DNA of 62,144 bases from Willaertia magna (GCA_902984215.1 CADWAF010004130.1:1-62144), one strand, 5' to 3'. Shown: positions 19,966 through 30,859, numbered from the stretch's first letter. Numbers and translations are program-made. Notes: a model not told the origin generated them from the letters alone.

Positions 19966-21972
19966 ATGAAACAAATGAAAAGATGGAACATTCGCGCCAA
20001 AAATTCCACAATTAAAACTATAGGTCGATATAACACCAATTTTAACAATAAAAACTTACAATTTTTTTCTAACCTTACAATCGGAAAATGTTTTCATATA
20101 AACATTCATCAATACCAAAGCAACAATAATAACAATAAGAAAACTAAAGACCCAATTTTGAAATTTTTACAATATTCCACAAAACAAGAAGCGGAACTAA
20201 AAGAACAAGGATATAAAAAATCAAAGAGTGGTAGATTTTTCAGTAAAACCTATATAGATCCAGAATATATGACAAAAGAGGAAGCTGATTTACTTGAAAA
20301 TGAAGAACCTGGAGATGAAGAAAATATTAAAAAATATTTAAAAGAAATGGAAAAGGAAGAAAAGAAACTTCAAAAACAACTAGATATAGAATTCTTAGAG
20401 TCTACTTTACCATCTAATTTAAAAGGTTATTCATTTAGTGAGTTATTAGATGAAGCTGAAGATTATTTACTAAGAGGCAAAACTATCCCTCAATTTACAC
20501 CATTAGCAGATCATATTAATGAAGGAGAACAAGAAGATGTTTTTAAAAGAACTGATTTCTCTTCTTTTAAAACGAAACCTCCAACAATAGGTGAAGTTGA
20601 AAGTATTTTACAATTTACAGATGAACATTCAAAAGAAGAAGAACAAAACATAAAAAAGAAAAAACCAATTTCAAAAAGTTCAGAATATTATAAAAATTTA
20701 GAGAAAAGTGGCTATTATAAAAGCAGTAGAAAACAAGAAGAAGAAATAAAACAAACAGAAACAACAGTAGAAGAAGAAGAGGAACAAACCCCTGAATATG
20801 AAAGATTTAAAGTTCCAGATGATGCTTTTTTTACTTATATGAATTTTAGAAATGAAGTTTATTTGGAATTAGTTGACTACCCTAATAGTGAAGAAGCTGA
20901 GAATGAAGAAATAATTGATTTCTATATAGATACCTATCCTGAAGAAGCTAAACATTATCTTACTGATCCAGTTGTAAAACAATTCTTAATGAAACAATAT
21001 GATAGATTTGAAAAGTTATTAGATCAACATACTCTATCAGATAATATACCTACACCTATGAAAGCATTTGGTACTGCTTTAGAATTAAGAGAATTAAGTA
21101 AGAAAGAGGCAAACGAAAGGAAGAAGGAAACTGATCGATTTTATGATTACTTTTATACTTTAAATAGAACGAAATATGTTCCTGGAGAAGTTATTTATAC
21201 TTTTGAAAAGGATAGTAGTTCTAATAGAGTAATAAGAAGGAGAATAAATAAAGAAGAGAAAGAAGTTATTGAACCAATAGTTGATGAACAATTGGACACA
21301 GACAAAACAAAATCAACTACAACAATTGATGAATTAATCAATGAGTATATGGAAGGAATGGAAGATTATGAAGCATTAGATGAATATGATGCAGAAGAAG
21401 AAGAAACAGAAGAAATAAAAGATGAATATGATTTAACACCTGAAGAAATGTTAATGAAAGATTTAATGACACAAGTAAATCCAAGAAAGAAAGATATTGA
21501 CGATTTTGATGTAGATGAATTATTAAAATTACAAGAATTAACAGAAAAGAATAAAGGTAAACTAATGCAATATATAAAATCAAGTAAAGCAAAGAAAAAG
21601 AAGATGGTACCTGAACCAGAATGGTTTATTAATGAATCACAAGATGAAATGGAACACATTGTAAAAACTGAGTTGGGTGTTTCAACAAAAGAATTGGAAG
21701 ATTTAGTCAGAGATAATCCACAAATTAATGTTTTAATGGAATCTTTACAAAAAGATGCTATGAAAGCTTATAAAGCCTTTTCAGCACAAATTGTAAATTC
21801 TGGTGGTGTAGATGCAATAGTTGGCAAATTAAATGAAAAAAGTAAAACAAATCGTTCCTTCAAGGAGTGGGTTCGATATGCAAAAACAAGGGCAGGTTCT
21901 CGTGATGATACATCAGAAACTATTTTGGAGAAATTAAAAGAGGCAGCAAAACATAAATCAAAGAAAACATAA
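19966..21972 (+). CDS. Charged hypothetical protein, possibly mitochondrial
   Basis: A single-exon protein of 668 residues that I do not recognise. The first about 55 residues are rich in Lys, Arg, Asn and Phe with almost no acidic residues, as in a mitochondrial presequence. The remainder is very acidic and basic, with helical blocks such as KEMEKEEKKLQKQL and DEYDAEEEETEEIKDEYD, and a more structured stretch near 285-350 (DDAFFTYMNFRNEVYLELVDYP). The C-terminal 60 residues are basic. The composition and length would suit a lineage-specific mitoribosomal or mitochondrial RNA-binding component, but this is a guess. Its stop is 5 bases from that of the convergent DEP-RGS gene. An E2F-type GCGCCAAA occurs within codons 10-12. 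Confidence 0.6.
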   Translation: MKQMKRWNIRAKNSTIKTIGRYNTNFNNKNLQFFSNLTIGKCFHINIHQYQSNNNNNKKTKDPILKFLQYSTKQEAELKEQGYKKSKSGRFFSKTYIDPEYMTKEEADLLENEEPGDEENIKKYLKEMEKEEKKLQKQLDIEFLESTLPSNLKGYSFSELLDEAEDYLLRGKTIPQFTPLADHINEGEQEDVFKRTDFSSFKTKPPTIGEVESILQFTDEHSKEEEQNIKKKKPISKSSEYYKNLEKSGYYKSSRKQEEEIKQTETTVEEEEEQTPEYERFKVPDDAFFTYMNFRNEVYLELVDYPNSEEAENEEIIDFYIDTYPEEAKHYLTDPVVKQFLMKQYDRFEKLLDQHTLSDNIPTPMKAFGTALELRELSKKEANERKKETDRFYDYFYTLNRTKYVPGEVIYTFEKDSSSNRVIRRRINKEEKEVIEPIVDEQLDTDKTKSTTTIDELINEYMEGMEDYEALDEYDAEEEETEEIKDEYDLTPEEMLMKDLMTQVNPRKKDIDDFDVDELLKLQELTEKNKGKLMQYIKSSKAKKKKMVPEPEWFINESQDEMEHIVKTELGVSTKELEDLVRDNPQINVLMESLQKDAMKAYKAFSAQIVNSGGVDAIVGKLNEKSKTNRSFKEWVRYAKTRAGSRDDTSETILEKLKEAAKHKSKKT

Positions 21973-21977
21973 AATAT

Positions 21978-23357
21978 TTATGTAATAATTTCTGAAGTTG
22001 ATTGTTGTGAATAATTTTTAAATTGAGCTTCTCTTTTTTGTTTTTGTAAAAATTTCAGTCTTTCAAAAAGATCTGTCAAACACTTTTTCACTTCTCTTTT
22101 AACATCATCAAAACAATTATTATCTCCATTTAAGTGTTTCCTTCTACATTCATCAATTAATTTCTTATTTATATTTAAGGCCAGAACTCCTATTGGATCA
22201 ATGTAAGTATCAAAAATTCTTCTAGAAACGTCCAATTTTTTACTCAACCTCGTTTCTTGTTTGTAAACTTTAAGGTCATTCCAAAACAAAATATTTTCTT
22301 CTGCAACTTCTTCTTGAGCAAATTGTGAAAGCATAGATGAGGCTTTAGTATTCCTTAAGACGTCTTCTATGGTTTCAAATTTATCTAAATCCACCTCAAC
22401 ATCCTCCATATTTCTTTTTATATCAAAATTAGTTAAATTAGTTGGAGGACTTATACTAGAACCTCCAGAAAGTGAACGATTATGTTTCTTATTTGTTTTT
22501 GATGCAACATTTGGTATTGTTAACATGAAATTATTAAATTCTTTTTGTTCCTTACATTGATTGAGACCCTTACGTTCAATCGATAAGGTATTGCTATCAA
22601 CACTACCACTATTAAGTCTAGGAGAAAGTAAAATTGCAGGATTATGATATTCTGTAAGTTTAAAAGATCGTTCCTTTGGTCCAAGAGGGGATGTTTCATC
22701 ACCGTTATTACTTCTTGGAGATTTTTGAATTCTTGGACTATTTAAACCTTCATCCGAACTACTACTAGAGCTATTTGAATTATTATTATTATTATTCATT
22801 ATATTATTCTTAACTAAGGCTAGAGGTATACTTAATTTTCTCATAATTGCCGAAGCAGATATATTAGAGCTATTATTATTATTAATAGGAGGAGAAGAAG
22901 AACTAATAAGTGGGGAAAGAGTATCCTCGTCTCCATATAATTTATCATCTAAATACATTAACATATTATTATTGTCAACATTTAAATTATTACTTTGTTT
23001 CATTCTTTCCTGATAAACTGCATCTAGAGATGATGCGAAATGATATTGATCTAAAATACTAAACCTTTTTGATATTCTTCTAAAGTTAGTGAAGTGATAA
23101 AATTCATAACGTTTTGGTTTTAATGTTAATGAAGTGTGAATCATATGAACAATTAATCCTTTTAATATCATTTGATTACCTAAATCTATTGCATCCTTTT
23201 GGTCCAAGTTAAATAGTGAAGAAAGTATCTTTATTGCTTCTTTTCCACTAAAACAATTTCTATAAGTTGTGAAAAGATAGGAATGATCCTTAGGTTTTAT
23301 TTCTCTCTTAAATTTAGAGAAATAAACTAATAATTCTTCATCATTCAATAGTTTCAT
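21978..23357 (-). CDS. DEP and RGS domain regulator of G-protein signalling
   Basis: A single-exon protein of 459 residues. Residues of about 15-95 form a DEP domain (HSYLFTTYRNCFSGKEAIKIL, then LGNQMILKGLIVHMI and YEFYHFT). Residues of about 325-445 form an RGS domain (FETIEDVLRNTKASSMLSQFA, then EENILFWNDLKVYK and IFDTYIDPIGVLALNI). A long Ser/Asn-rich linker joins them. RGS domains speed GTP hydrolysis on G-alpha; DEP anchors such proteins to membranes or receptors, as in yeast Sst2 and animal R7 RGS. No GGL domain is seen, unlike R7. The G-alpha at 39769-41099 is a possible partner. Confidence 0.88.
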   Translation of the reverse strand: MKLLNDEELLVYFSKFKREIKPKDHSYLFTTYRNCFSGKEAIKILSSLFNLDQKDAIDLGNQMILKGLIVHMIHTSLTLKPKRYEFYHFTNFRRISKRFSILDQYHFASSLDAVYQERMKQSNNLNVDNNNMLMYLDDKLYGDEDTLSPLISSSSPPINNNNSSNISASAIMRKLSIPLALVKNNIMNNNNNNSNSSSSSSDEGLNSPRIQKSPRSNNGDETSPLGPKERSFKLTEYHNPAILLSPRLNSGSVDSNTLSIERKGLNQCKEQKEFNNFMLTIPNVASKTNKKHNRSLSGGSSISPPTNLTNFDIKRNMEDVEVDLDKFETIEDVLRNTKASSMLSQFAQEEVAEENILFWNDLKVYKQETRLSKKLDVSRRIFDTYIDPIGVLALNINKKLIDECRRKHLNGDNNCFDDVKREVKKCLTDLFERLKFLQKQKREAQFKNYSQQSTSEIIT

Positions 23358-23656
23358 TACTAGTTTTACGTACTTTTCGTTATCTAACTGCTCAAACTGT
23401 TTATTTTAAAGACAACTGACACACAGCAACGCTTGTTTTTTTTAACGGGTGAATTAAGAAACAACCCATTTGGCTCATAGAGTTATCAACAGTCTTATTT
23501 TCAATAATCTTCTATTTTATTATAAATACCTCAAAAGGCACAGAAATCTTTTGATCGCAATAACACCTTCTTAGAAAACAGCTTGAATAACAACATTTCA
23601 TTCTCAAGAATGCAAACATGTCATCAATGCAAAAGGAATTGGAAGTAATTTATTTT

Positions 23657-24777
23657 CTAATCTTCATAAGAAACCTCAACATGAGGATCTACTTTACCTT
23701 CCACTTCGAATTGATAAATAGATTTGAGTGTTCTTTCAGCAATGCTTAATAATGCATCATTAGTAAAGAATGCTTGATGAGGTGTAACCAAAACATTAGG
23801 GAAAGTAATTAATCTCATAAATGTGTCATCCTTAATAATTTGTTCTCTTCTATCTTCATAAAACAATTCTTGTTCAAATTCATAAACGTCAATTGCCAAA
23901 CCTCCAATCTTTCTATTCTTAACACCCTCAATTAAATCTTTTGTTTCACACAATCCGCCTCTGGCTGCATTAACAATTAATACACCATCTTTCATTTGAC
24001 TAATTGCCTCTTCATTAATCATATGTTCTGTTTTACCTTTAATTAAGGGACAATGTAAAGTAATTACATCTGACTGTCTATATAAATCTTTTAAATCAGT
24101 CACATATTCAACTCCAATTTCTTCCAATTCTGGAAGTTTAAATTCATCATATACAATTACTCTTGCTCCAAATCCTAAACGTAAACATTTTGCAACTAAT
24201 TTACCAATTCTTCCACTTCCTCCAATTACACCAAATGTTTTTGTATACATGTCAAATCCCATTCTAGTATTTTAAGAAATAATTAACTTTACAAAAAAAC
24301 TTACAATCCATCCAAACTAAAATCACATTCTCTTATACGTTGAAAACTTTTATGAATTCTTCTATTTAAAGCCATAATTAAGGCAATTGTAAAATCTGCA
24401 GTTGCGTTTGGAGAGTATTCAGGAACTCTAACAACTTTAACATTAAATTCTTTTGCTGCTTTTAAATCAACATTATTATAACCAACACTTCTTAATGCAA
24501 TTAAAGGAATTTTATAATTTTTACTTAATGATTCAATTACACTTCTATTTACATAATCATTTACAAATACACTAACATAATTAGAACGTTCAGCCAATTC
24601 AACTGTGTATTCCGATAATTTAGCATCAATAAATTTTAAATGAAACGGTGATTTTAAATGTGATTGTTTATAAAAGGTTGAATAGATCTTTTGATTAAAA
24701 TCTTGTACATATTTATGTAAATATGGTTTAGAAGAGAAGAAAGAGATTGTTTTAACAGTGCTATTGGTCAATGACAT
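23657..24777 (-). CDS. ldhA: D-lactate dehydrogenase (NAD-dependent, bacterial LdhA type)
   Basis: Two exons (24305-24777, 23657-24263), joined over a 41-base intron, give 359 residues. It belongs to the D-2-hydroxyacid dehydrogenase family and interconverts pyruvate and D-lactate with NADH. Visible are the catalytic Arg in ALRSVGYNNVD, VRVPEYSPNATADFTIALIMALNRR, the Rossmann GVIGGSGRIG, NAARGGLCET, and DVYEFEQELFYED with the active Glu. The catalytic His is in TPHQAFFTNDAL. The splice join recreates the family's SLDGLMGFDM block exactly, supporting the intron. Similarity is to fermentative bacterial LdhA rather than to 3-phosphoglycerate dehydrogenase. The N-terminus is about 25 residues longer than usual; a mitochondrial presequence is possible. 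It diverges from BBS5. Confidence 0.9.
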
Positions 24778-24969
24778 TAATTGTTGTGGCTTTTTTTTTG
24801 TTTTTAAAACCCATATTAGGAGGGATTGTAAAAAATTATTGGATAATCAATCTATACCAATATTATAATAACTTTAGTATTTTGCTGGTGTTTAGGTGTT
24901 GTTTGTGCCTTTGTGGTTTAAGTATTTGAATAAGGTTATAAAACGAAGAAGCGGTTCAGTTACAAAAAA
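24778..24969. promoter_or_regulatory. Bidirectional promoter gap D-LDH / BBS5
   Basis: The 192 bases lie between the outward-facing D-LDH (minus) and BBS5 (plus) starts. Apart from A/T runs next to both start codons I see no clear binding motif. Confidence 0.4.
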
Positions 24970-26096
24970 ATGAGTTTGTCTGTTTGGCAGGATAGAGAGA
25001 TAAGGTTTGATACCAACAATGAAACGGGGTAGGTAATCTATTGAACAGCCTAAATGATATAATAAAACAAATAGAGATTTAACTTATAGGAAGGGAGAGT
25101 TTGAAATTGATGTTTTGGACAGCGTGGAAGATACCAAAGGAAATAACGGAGAAAGAGGAAAGTTAGTTGTTTCTAACCTAAGAATTATATGGATTTGCCA
25201 TAAGAATAGTAAAATAAATTTAAGCATCGGAATGAACACCATCGCTAATGTTAGAGTCCAAACTGCAAGTAGTCGCCTTAGAGGGCCAACTCAATCCCTA
25301 TTTGTTCTTACTCGATTCCATGGTTCAAGATTTGAATTTATATTTACAAATATTGTTAAGGGAAGCCCTAGATTGTTTTCTACTGTTCAGGCTGTATATA
25401 GAGCATACCAATCAAGTAAAATGTATAGAGAAATAAGATTAAGATCAGCTATTGTAAAGAATAAATGTCTTGAGCTGCTTCCTAAAGAACAAATTTACAG
25501 TGCAGTTTCTGGGGTATGGAACTTGAGCTATGATCAAGGAAACTTGGGAACTTTCATTGTAACAAACGTAAGGATTGTTTGGTATGCGGATTTAGCAGAA
25601 AATTTTAACGTATCCATCCCTTTCTTACAAATCGTAAGTAGAGATAGCCTTATGAATTTTAATTTTGCTTTAGAAAAATATTTCAGTTAAAGAATCAAAG
25701 TTTGGAAAAGCATTTGTGGTCGAAACGAGTAGAAGCTCAGGAAAAGAATTTGTTTTAGGGTTCAAAGTAGATCCTTACGAAAAGCTTCTTAATATTCACA
25801 AAGAAGTAACTTCTCTTCATCAATTGTTTACTTCAAATCCAATGTTTGGGGTAGAATTTGAAGTAGAAGAAAAAACTCCAAGCTTGGAGCAATTGACTGT
25901 TCCCAAAAATACTGAATCAGTTCAATTTATTGGAAACAAAGATACCTCCGATCCCTTGGCCCCTTACTATATGGATAGCTCAGAACGAAGCTCTGTTAAA
26001 TCGGTAAGGTACAACGAAGAGTTAGGTTTAGCTGTAGAAGAATTAAAAGACAACATTACAATAGAAAAATTGTGGCAATGCATTTACAAAGCTTAA
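24970..26096 (+). CDS. BBS5: Bardet-Biedl syndrome protein 5 (BBSome subunit)
   Basis: Three exons (24970-25028, 25090-25633, 25674-26096), with introns of 61 and 40 bases, give 341 residues, the same as human BBS5. It is a BBSome subunit with two PH-like (DM16) domains that binds phosphoinositides and moves membrane proteins into and out of cilia. Strong family stretches are DSVEDTKGNNGERGKLVVSN, RFEFIFTNIVKGSPRLF, VWNLSYDQGNLGTFIVTN and EELGLAVEELKD. Intron 2 must end at the AG at 25672-25673. Using the later AG would shift the frame, whereas this choice restores ISVKESKFGKAF, matching the family. Its presence implies the organism makes cilia or flagella. Confidence 0.97.
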
Positions 26097-26127
26097 AGCA
26101 AAGTGTGATTGGGTTGTGAAACAAAAA

Positions 26128-27030
26128 ATGCAAGCATTCAAGGAAAGGGAAACTATTGAAGGGGCGTTGGTCCAATTTTATAAAGCACACGCATTGATAG
26201 ACGGAGACAAAATAGAAACAACTCCAATTAACCACAGCCAATACAATAAAACCTGGCCAATAATATCAAAAGATAAATATGTATTTTCAATAGAAGAAAA
26301 CCAAAAAAACCTAAGTATTCCTTTCTTTCAAGGATTGATATTTTGTTGTGGAGTAAATGAAAAGATATTATTAGAAAAAGTGTTTCCGGTATTAAAATCA
26401 GATGAGTGCCCTAATTGTGAAATTATATTTCCAACAGATGCTCCAAGTCAAAAGACTGTGGAATACCTGAAAAATAATTTTACTTGGGTTTGTGAATGGG
26501 CAGGAATGTACTTTCCGCTAAAAGAAAAAGGAATACCAAGTATCATTAAACAAGAACTGTCTTTTAAAACGATACAACAAGATTGTGACGCCTATGAATG
26601 GGCAAAATTAATTCTTCATAGTTTTTATAGGGGTGGCCTTACGGAAGAACAAGAACAAAAGCAACAGATATTCTTAAACAAATTGATTAACATGAACAAA
26701 TTGGGTTCTTTACTTAGTTTTGTAGGTGTCAACAATGAAGACAATAGAATTGCATGTGCCTTAAGTGTTTTACAAAAAGTAACTAACAAATGTGCCTTTG
26801 TTTTTGTTGTATGTACCCACAATGATTACAGAAGAAGAGGATACGCCTCTAGCTTAATGACCTATTTAATGAAAATGATTAAGAATAATCCTAAGGAAGT
26901 TTTTGGAGTTCATGAAGATGTAGATTATCTTTGTCTACACGGAGAACCGCTTGGACGTCCTGTTTATGTGAAATTAGGATTTGAACAATCTTTTACCTTT
27001 GAATGTTTTGAATCAAAAACAACACATTAA
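26128..27030 (+). CDS. GNAT-family N-acetyltransferase
   Basis: A single-exon protein of 300 residues from the first ATG (26128), only 31 bases after the BBS5 stop. The C-terminal about 110 residues form a GNAT fold. Motif A is VCTHNDYRRRGYASSLMTYL, with the RxxGxA acetyl-CoA pyrophosphate loop, and VYVKLGFEQ closes motif B. The N-terminal half (about 1-160) is less clear and contains two CxxC-like pairs, CPNC and FCCG. Substrate unknown. The very short spacing to BBS5 may mean shared termination/promoter DNA; co-function is not shown. Confidence 0.75.
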   Translation: MQAFKERETIEGALVQFYKAHALIDGDKIETTPINHSQYNKTWPIISKDKYVFSIEENQKNLSIPFFQGLIFCCGVNEKILLEKVFPVLKSDECPNCEIIFPTDAPSQKTVEYLKNNFTWVCEWAGMYFPLKEKGIPSIIKQELSFKTIQQDCDAYEWAKLILHSFYRGGLTEEQEQKQQIFLNKLINMNKLGSLLSFVGVNNEDNRIACALSVLQKVTNKCAFVFVVCTHNDYRRRGYASSLMTYLMKMIKNNPKEVFGVHEDVDYLCLHGEPLGRPVYVKLGFEQSFTFECFESKTTH

Positions 27031-27166
27031 CAATTCAATAAACATTTCAAGTTTAACAATGGATTTACGTGAGAAAACGTGTTTACAACAAGCTTGTCTT
27101 AATTCGCATAAATTGAATAAATAGGCGAAGCCATGCATACACTTCCGAAAGCGACAAAAAAAAAAT

Positions 27167-28537
27167 ATGAATACACCTACCGGAAACCAAAGCCTTGAAG
27201 AATTTGATCCTGAACTTTTTGATTTGATAGAAAGAGAGAAGAATAGACAATGGAAAGGATTAGAATTAATTGCAAGTGAAAATTTCACTAGTAAAGCAGT
27301 TATGGATTGTTTAGGAAGTTGTTTGACCAATAAATATAGTGAAGGTCAAGTCGGAGGTCGTTATTATGGAGGTAATGAATTTATTGATGAAATTGAAACA
27401 ATTTGTAAGAAAAGATGTTTGGAAGCATTTTCTTTAAATCCTGAAGAATGGGACGTAAATGTACAACCATATTCAGGTTCTCCTGCTAATTTAGCAGTTT
27501 ATGTTGGATTACTTCAACCTCATGAAAGAATTATGGGTTTAGATTTACCAAGTGGAGGTCACTTAACACATGGTTATTATACTGGAAAGAAAAAGATTTC
27601 AGCAACATCAATTTTCTTTGAAAGTTTCCCATATACTCTTAATGAACAAGGTTTTATTGATTATGATGGATTAGAAAAGAATGCTCGTGTATTTAGACCT
27701 AAAATAATTGTTTGTGGAGGTAGTGCATATCCTCGTGACTGGGATTATGCTCGTTTAAGAAAACTTGCTGATGAAATTGATGCATATTTATTATGTGACA
27801 TGGCTCACTATGCTGGGTTAGTTGCAGCAGGTGAACATAACAATCCATTTGAATATTGTGACGTTGTTACATCCACTACACATAAATCTCTTAGAGGACC
27901 ACGTGCAGGTATTATCTTTTCTTCAAAGAAGAAGGGTTTAAATACAAAGATTGACTTTGCTGTATTTCCATCTCTTCAAGGAGGTCCTCACAATCATCAA
28001 ATTGCAGCTATTGCAACTCAAATGAAACAAGTCAAAACACCTGAATTTAAGGAATATGCAAGACAAATAAAAGCCAATGCAAAAGCTTTAGCGAAAGGTT
28101 TAATGGAACTAGGTCATACCTTAGTTACTGGAGGAACAGATAATCATTTAATGTTATGGAATTTAAGAGCACATGGTATTACTGGGTCTAAAGTGGAGAA
28201 AATGTTAGATGCTGTATCTATTACTGCAAACAAGAATGCCATCATTGGTGACACAAGTGCGTTAAATCCTCACGGAATTCGTTTGGGTACCCCAGCCTTA
28301 ACATCACGTAATTTCAAAGAACAAGATTTTGAAAAGGTTGCACAATTTTTAGATAGAGCTTTGAAGATTGCTCTTTCACTTCAAAAGGAAGCATCATCAC
28401 CAAAATTACAAGACTTTTTAATTTTACTCAAACCAGACCACCCTGATATTAAACAATTAAGAGAAGAAGTTGAAGCTTTTGCAAAGCAATTCCCAATGCC
28501 AGGTTTTGATGTAAAAACAATGAAATTTAAAGATTAA
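27167..28537 (+). CDS. SHMT: Serine hydroxymethyltransferase
   Basis: A single-exon protein of 456 residues. It is a PLP enzyme that transfers the serine beta-carbon to tetrahydrofolate, giving glycine and 5,10-methylene-THF. Clear motifs are [37 protein letters not shown], the PLP lysine in [13 protein letters not shown], and SLQGGPHNH. The length and eukaryotic insertions fit the cytosolic form, and no presequence is evident. It needs PLP, which the PdxS/PdxT pair in this window would provide. It converges with TCTP; the stops are 18 bases apart. Confidence 0.98.
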   Translation: MNTPTGNQSLEEFDPELFDLIEREKNRQWKGLELIASENFTSKAVMDCLGSCLTNKYSEGQVGGRYYGGNEFIDEIETICKKRCLEAFSLNPEEWDVNVQPYSGSPANLAVYVGLLQPHERIMGLDLPSGGHLTHGYYTGKKKISATSIFFESFPYTLNEQGFIDYDGLEKNARVFRPKIIVCGGSAYPRDWDYARLRKLADEIDAYLLCDMAHYAGLVAAGEHNNPFEYCDVVTSTTHKSLRGPRAGIIFSSKKKGLNTKIDFAVFPSLQGGPHNHQIAAIATQMKQVKTPEFKEYARQIKANAKALAKGLMELGHTLVTGGTDNHLMLWNLRAHGITGSKVEKMLDAVSITANKNAIIGDTSALNPHGIRLGTPALTSRNFKEQDFEKVAQFLDRALKIALSLQKEASSPKLQDFLILLKPDHPDIKQLREEVEAFAKQFPMPGFDVKTMKFKD

Positions 28538-28555
28538 ACGAAAATACAATTTTAT

Positions 28556-29068
28556 TTAGAGTTTTTGTTCTCTTAAACCATCAACAAAGAAGTAGAATTC
28601 AGTTGTAATACCATCTTGTAAGAATTTTTGAACAATAACCATACCACTGTCAATATCATATGATTCACCAGTGTAATATTTATAATCACCAAAGTTAACT
28701 GCAACATCATCCATGATGAATTTCTTTGCTTGAGCATTGAATAATTCAAGTCTTTCTGGAGCATTCTTGGTGATTCTTTCTCTTAAAGCACCTAAGTAAT
28801 TTGAGAGAACTTTAGTTAATTCACTCTTCTTTGCGAATTGTAATTCGTTTAATTTGAAGTTTTCAACAATTTCATCAACAGTAGTAACAGATTCTGGTTT
28901 GTTAGTTAACTTTTCAAATGCATCAAGATCATATAAATCTCCAGTATCTTCATCCTTCTTCTTTTGTTTAGAAGTAACTGCATAGAAAACTCCTTCATAT
29001 TCTTTTCTGATTGGGAAAGAGTCAGAGAATAATTCGTCTCTAGTGAATACGTCAAGGAAAACTTTCAT
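28556..29068 (-). CDS. TPT1: Translationally controlled tumour protein (TCTP)
   Basis: A single-exon protein of 170 residues, the normal size for the family. It has the conserved ELFSDSFPI region near the N-terminus (DVFTRDELFSDSFPIRKEYE), the helical hairpin around residues 75-125, and the C-terminal FKYYTGES-like DYKYYTGESYDIDSGMV with YYFVDGLREQKL-type end. It is an abundant cytosolic protein linked to growth control, calcium and tubulin binding. Codon use is markedly uniform, as in highly expressed genes. It is convergent with SHMT. Confidence 0.95.
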   Translation of the reverse strand: MKVFLDVFTRDELFSDSFPIRKEYEGVFYAVTSKQKKKDEDTGDLYDLDAFEKLTNKPESVTTVDEIVENFKLNELQFAKKSELTKVLSNYLGALRERITKNAPERLELFNAQAKKFIMDDVAVNFGDYKYYTGESYDIDSGMVIVQKFLQDGITTEFYFFVDGLREQKL

Positions 29069-29287
29069 TTTATACTACTGTTGTGTTAGATGTTGGGTGT
29101 TTTTTTTTCAACGAACGAAATTATGATTACAAAATTTACAGCCTTTAATAATTATTTGAGCCAATTAAAAATGTTTGAATCTAAACGTCGAAAATAGCCC
29201 TTGAAAATTGTGGCCATAATTTTGTTGTCAGCCCTTTACTTCTATGAAAACACTTGGCATGAATTCAGTTTATTTATGTTGCTCTAT

Positions 29288-30859
29288 TTACAATTCAAAG
29301 TTTCCATTTTCTTTTAGCGTTTCCAAAACGCCTAACGAATTAATCTTATTATCTGTTTGTTTTAAATTTTTATCAACCATTTCTTTTTGTTTTTCTAAAA
29401 ATTTCACTAACTTTTTACCAAAATTTTTAGCTCTACTTTTTATAATCTTCTCTGCAATTGACAATGGAATAAATCCCTTAGTATCTGTTGCAACTAATTG
29501 AATATATCTACATTTATAGACAGGATCATTATCAATACTTTGGAAAAGCCAAGCCCCAAAGTTTAAGGCCTTCACACTATTATCAATTTCTTTCTTAATA
29601 TTCTTAGTTATGTATTCCTCAGGTATTTCACATGATTTTTTAGCTTGAATATATATTTTATCAGTAGTATCATATACCATTGTATTTGTAAAGTGATATA
29701 CTCTCTGAGATAGAGGCCATCTAAAATTATAAGTTTCTTGTGTCAAAGTTGTTGCTAATTTAAGTACATTCCCCTTTTCTTCTTTAGGGTTATAATGGAA
29801 TTGATGTAAAGATTTTAACATTTCATCAAATTCCAAACGATTATTACAATTTAATAATGTATTCATCACAAAATCTAATTCATAGGGAAATTTAATATCA
29901 TATTTAAAGAAATGTATGCCTCCTTGATTAGTTCCATTAATATCATCTCCTAGTTTAAACTTTTTAGCTGAAACATAAGCAACATAATTATCTTCTTGAA
30001 TTAAAGGTAACCAAAAACCATCTAATAAACTACTACCATTACTACTTGAGCTTCCCTTAGAAGTATTACTTGAATCACTCACATTACTATTCGCACTATC
30101 GACACTTGTACGATTTGTATTTACATTTGTTGTAACGCCATTATCGGATTCTTTAGTGTTTGTAGTCATCTTCACTTTTTTATCTTCTCCTAATTTAGTA
30201 TTCGAAGAGGTCACTGTTGTATTATTAGGTATATTGCTATTATCCTTGGAAGATTCTTTAATATTTCCACATAAACTAAACCTCTTTATCATTTTCAATT
30301 GGTCCAAGGTTATTTCTTTAGTAGTCATATCCATTAGAGTTTCTACAAAGTGTGAATGACTAAGCGCTTTAACTACACCTATTCTTGAAAGATAGTTTTT
30401 ATTCTTTTGTAATATAAAATCTTTAAAATAATTACTTTCAATAAATTGAGGAAATACATGTCCTTTAACTATTAAGAGAATTGAATTCTCAACTTTTAAA
30501 AGTAATTCTTCTAATGTATTAAAATTAATTTGTAAAATATCATTATTATTTTGTTTTAATAATTTTATTACGTTTAAATATTCTTTAATAAATGGATCTT
30601 TTAAACTTTGAGATAAATTTAATTCTAAATCTGAATCATTTGTAAAGAATTCTTTATAAATTGTTTGTAATAATTGCCATTTGTTATTAGCACTTCTTTT
30701 TTGATGATAATGTAATAGTCTTTCAAGAAAGAATAAATTTTCTTCACATTTAATACTTTTCATAAATTCTCTTAAAATTAGCTTTGTCTCTTCATCATCT
30801 AATACTGCTTCGTATTGAAAGGAATAATCCTTTAATATTTCTAGAGTTACTTTAGACAT
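29288..30859 (-). CDS. RGS and START domain protein
   Basis: A single-exon protein. I take the ATG at 30859 (523 residues), just before the RGS domain; an in-frame ATG at 30988 would add 43 residues of no recognisable kind. Residues of about 10-135 form an RGS domain (YSFQYEAVLDDEETKLILREF, then ENLFFLERLLHY and DPFIKEYLNVI). A Ser/Asn/Thr-rich linker follows. About 290-500 form a START lipid-transfer domain (VAYVSAKKFKLGDD, NTLLNCNNRLEFDEML, RVYHFTNTMVYD, CRYIQLVATDTKGFIP). RGS acts on G-alpha and START binds a lipid; a lipid-regulated GAP is inferred. RGS-START is unfamiliar to me outside such protists. Confidence 0.82.
   Translation of the reverse strand: MSKVTLEILKDYSFQYEAVLDDEETKLILREFMKSIKCEENLFFLERLLHYHQKRSANNKWQLLQTIYKEFFTNDSDLELNLSQSLKDPFIKEYLNVIKLLKQNNNDILQINFNTLEELLLKVENSILLIVKGHVFPQFIESNYFKDFILQKNKNYLSRIGVVKALSHSHFVETLMDMTTKEITLDQLKMIKRFSLCGNIKESSKDNSNIPNNTTVTSSNTKLGEDKKVKMTTNTKESDNGVTTNVNTNRTSVDSANSNVSDSSNTSKGSSSSNGSSLLDGFWLPLIQEDNYVAYVSAKKFKLGDDINGTNQGGIHFFKYDIKFPYELDFVMNTLLNCNNRLEFDEMLKSLHQFHYNPKEEKGNVLKLATTLTQETYNFRWPLSQRVYHFTNTMVYDTTDKIYIQAKKSCEIPEEYITKNIKKEIDNSVKALNFGAWLFQSIDNDPVYKCRYIQLVATDTKGFIPLSIAEKIIKSRAKNFGKKLVKFLEKQKEMVDKNLKQTDNKINSLGVLETLKENGNFEL

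Noticed and set aside
25634..25690. In-frame stop suggesting a broken BBS5
   Set aside because: The stop lies in a frame reached only by reading through a 40-base intron; joining 25633 to 25674 restores the family sequence.
26116..26127. GTG start for the acetyltransferase
   Set aside because: Nuclear eukaryotic gene; ATG at 26128 follows an A-run and is preferred.
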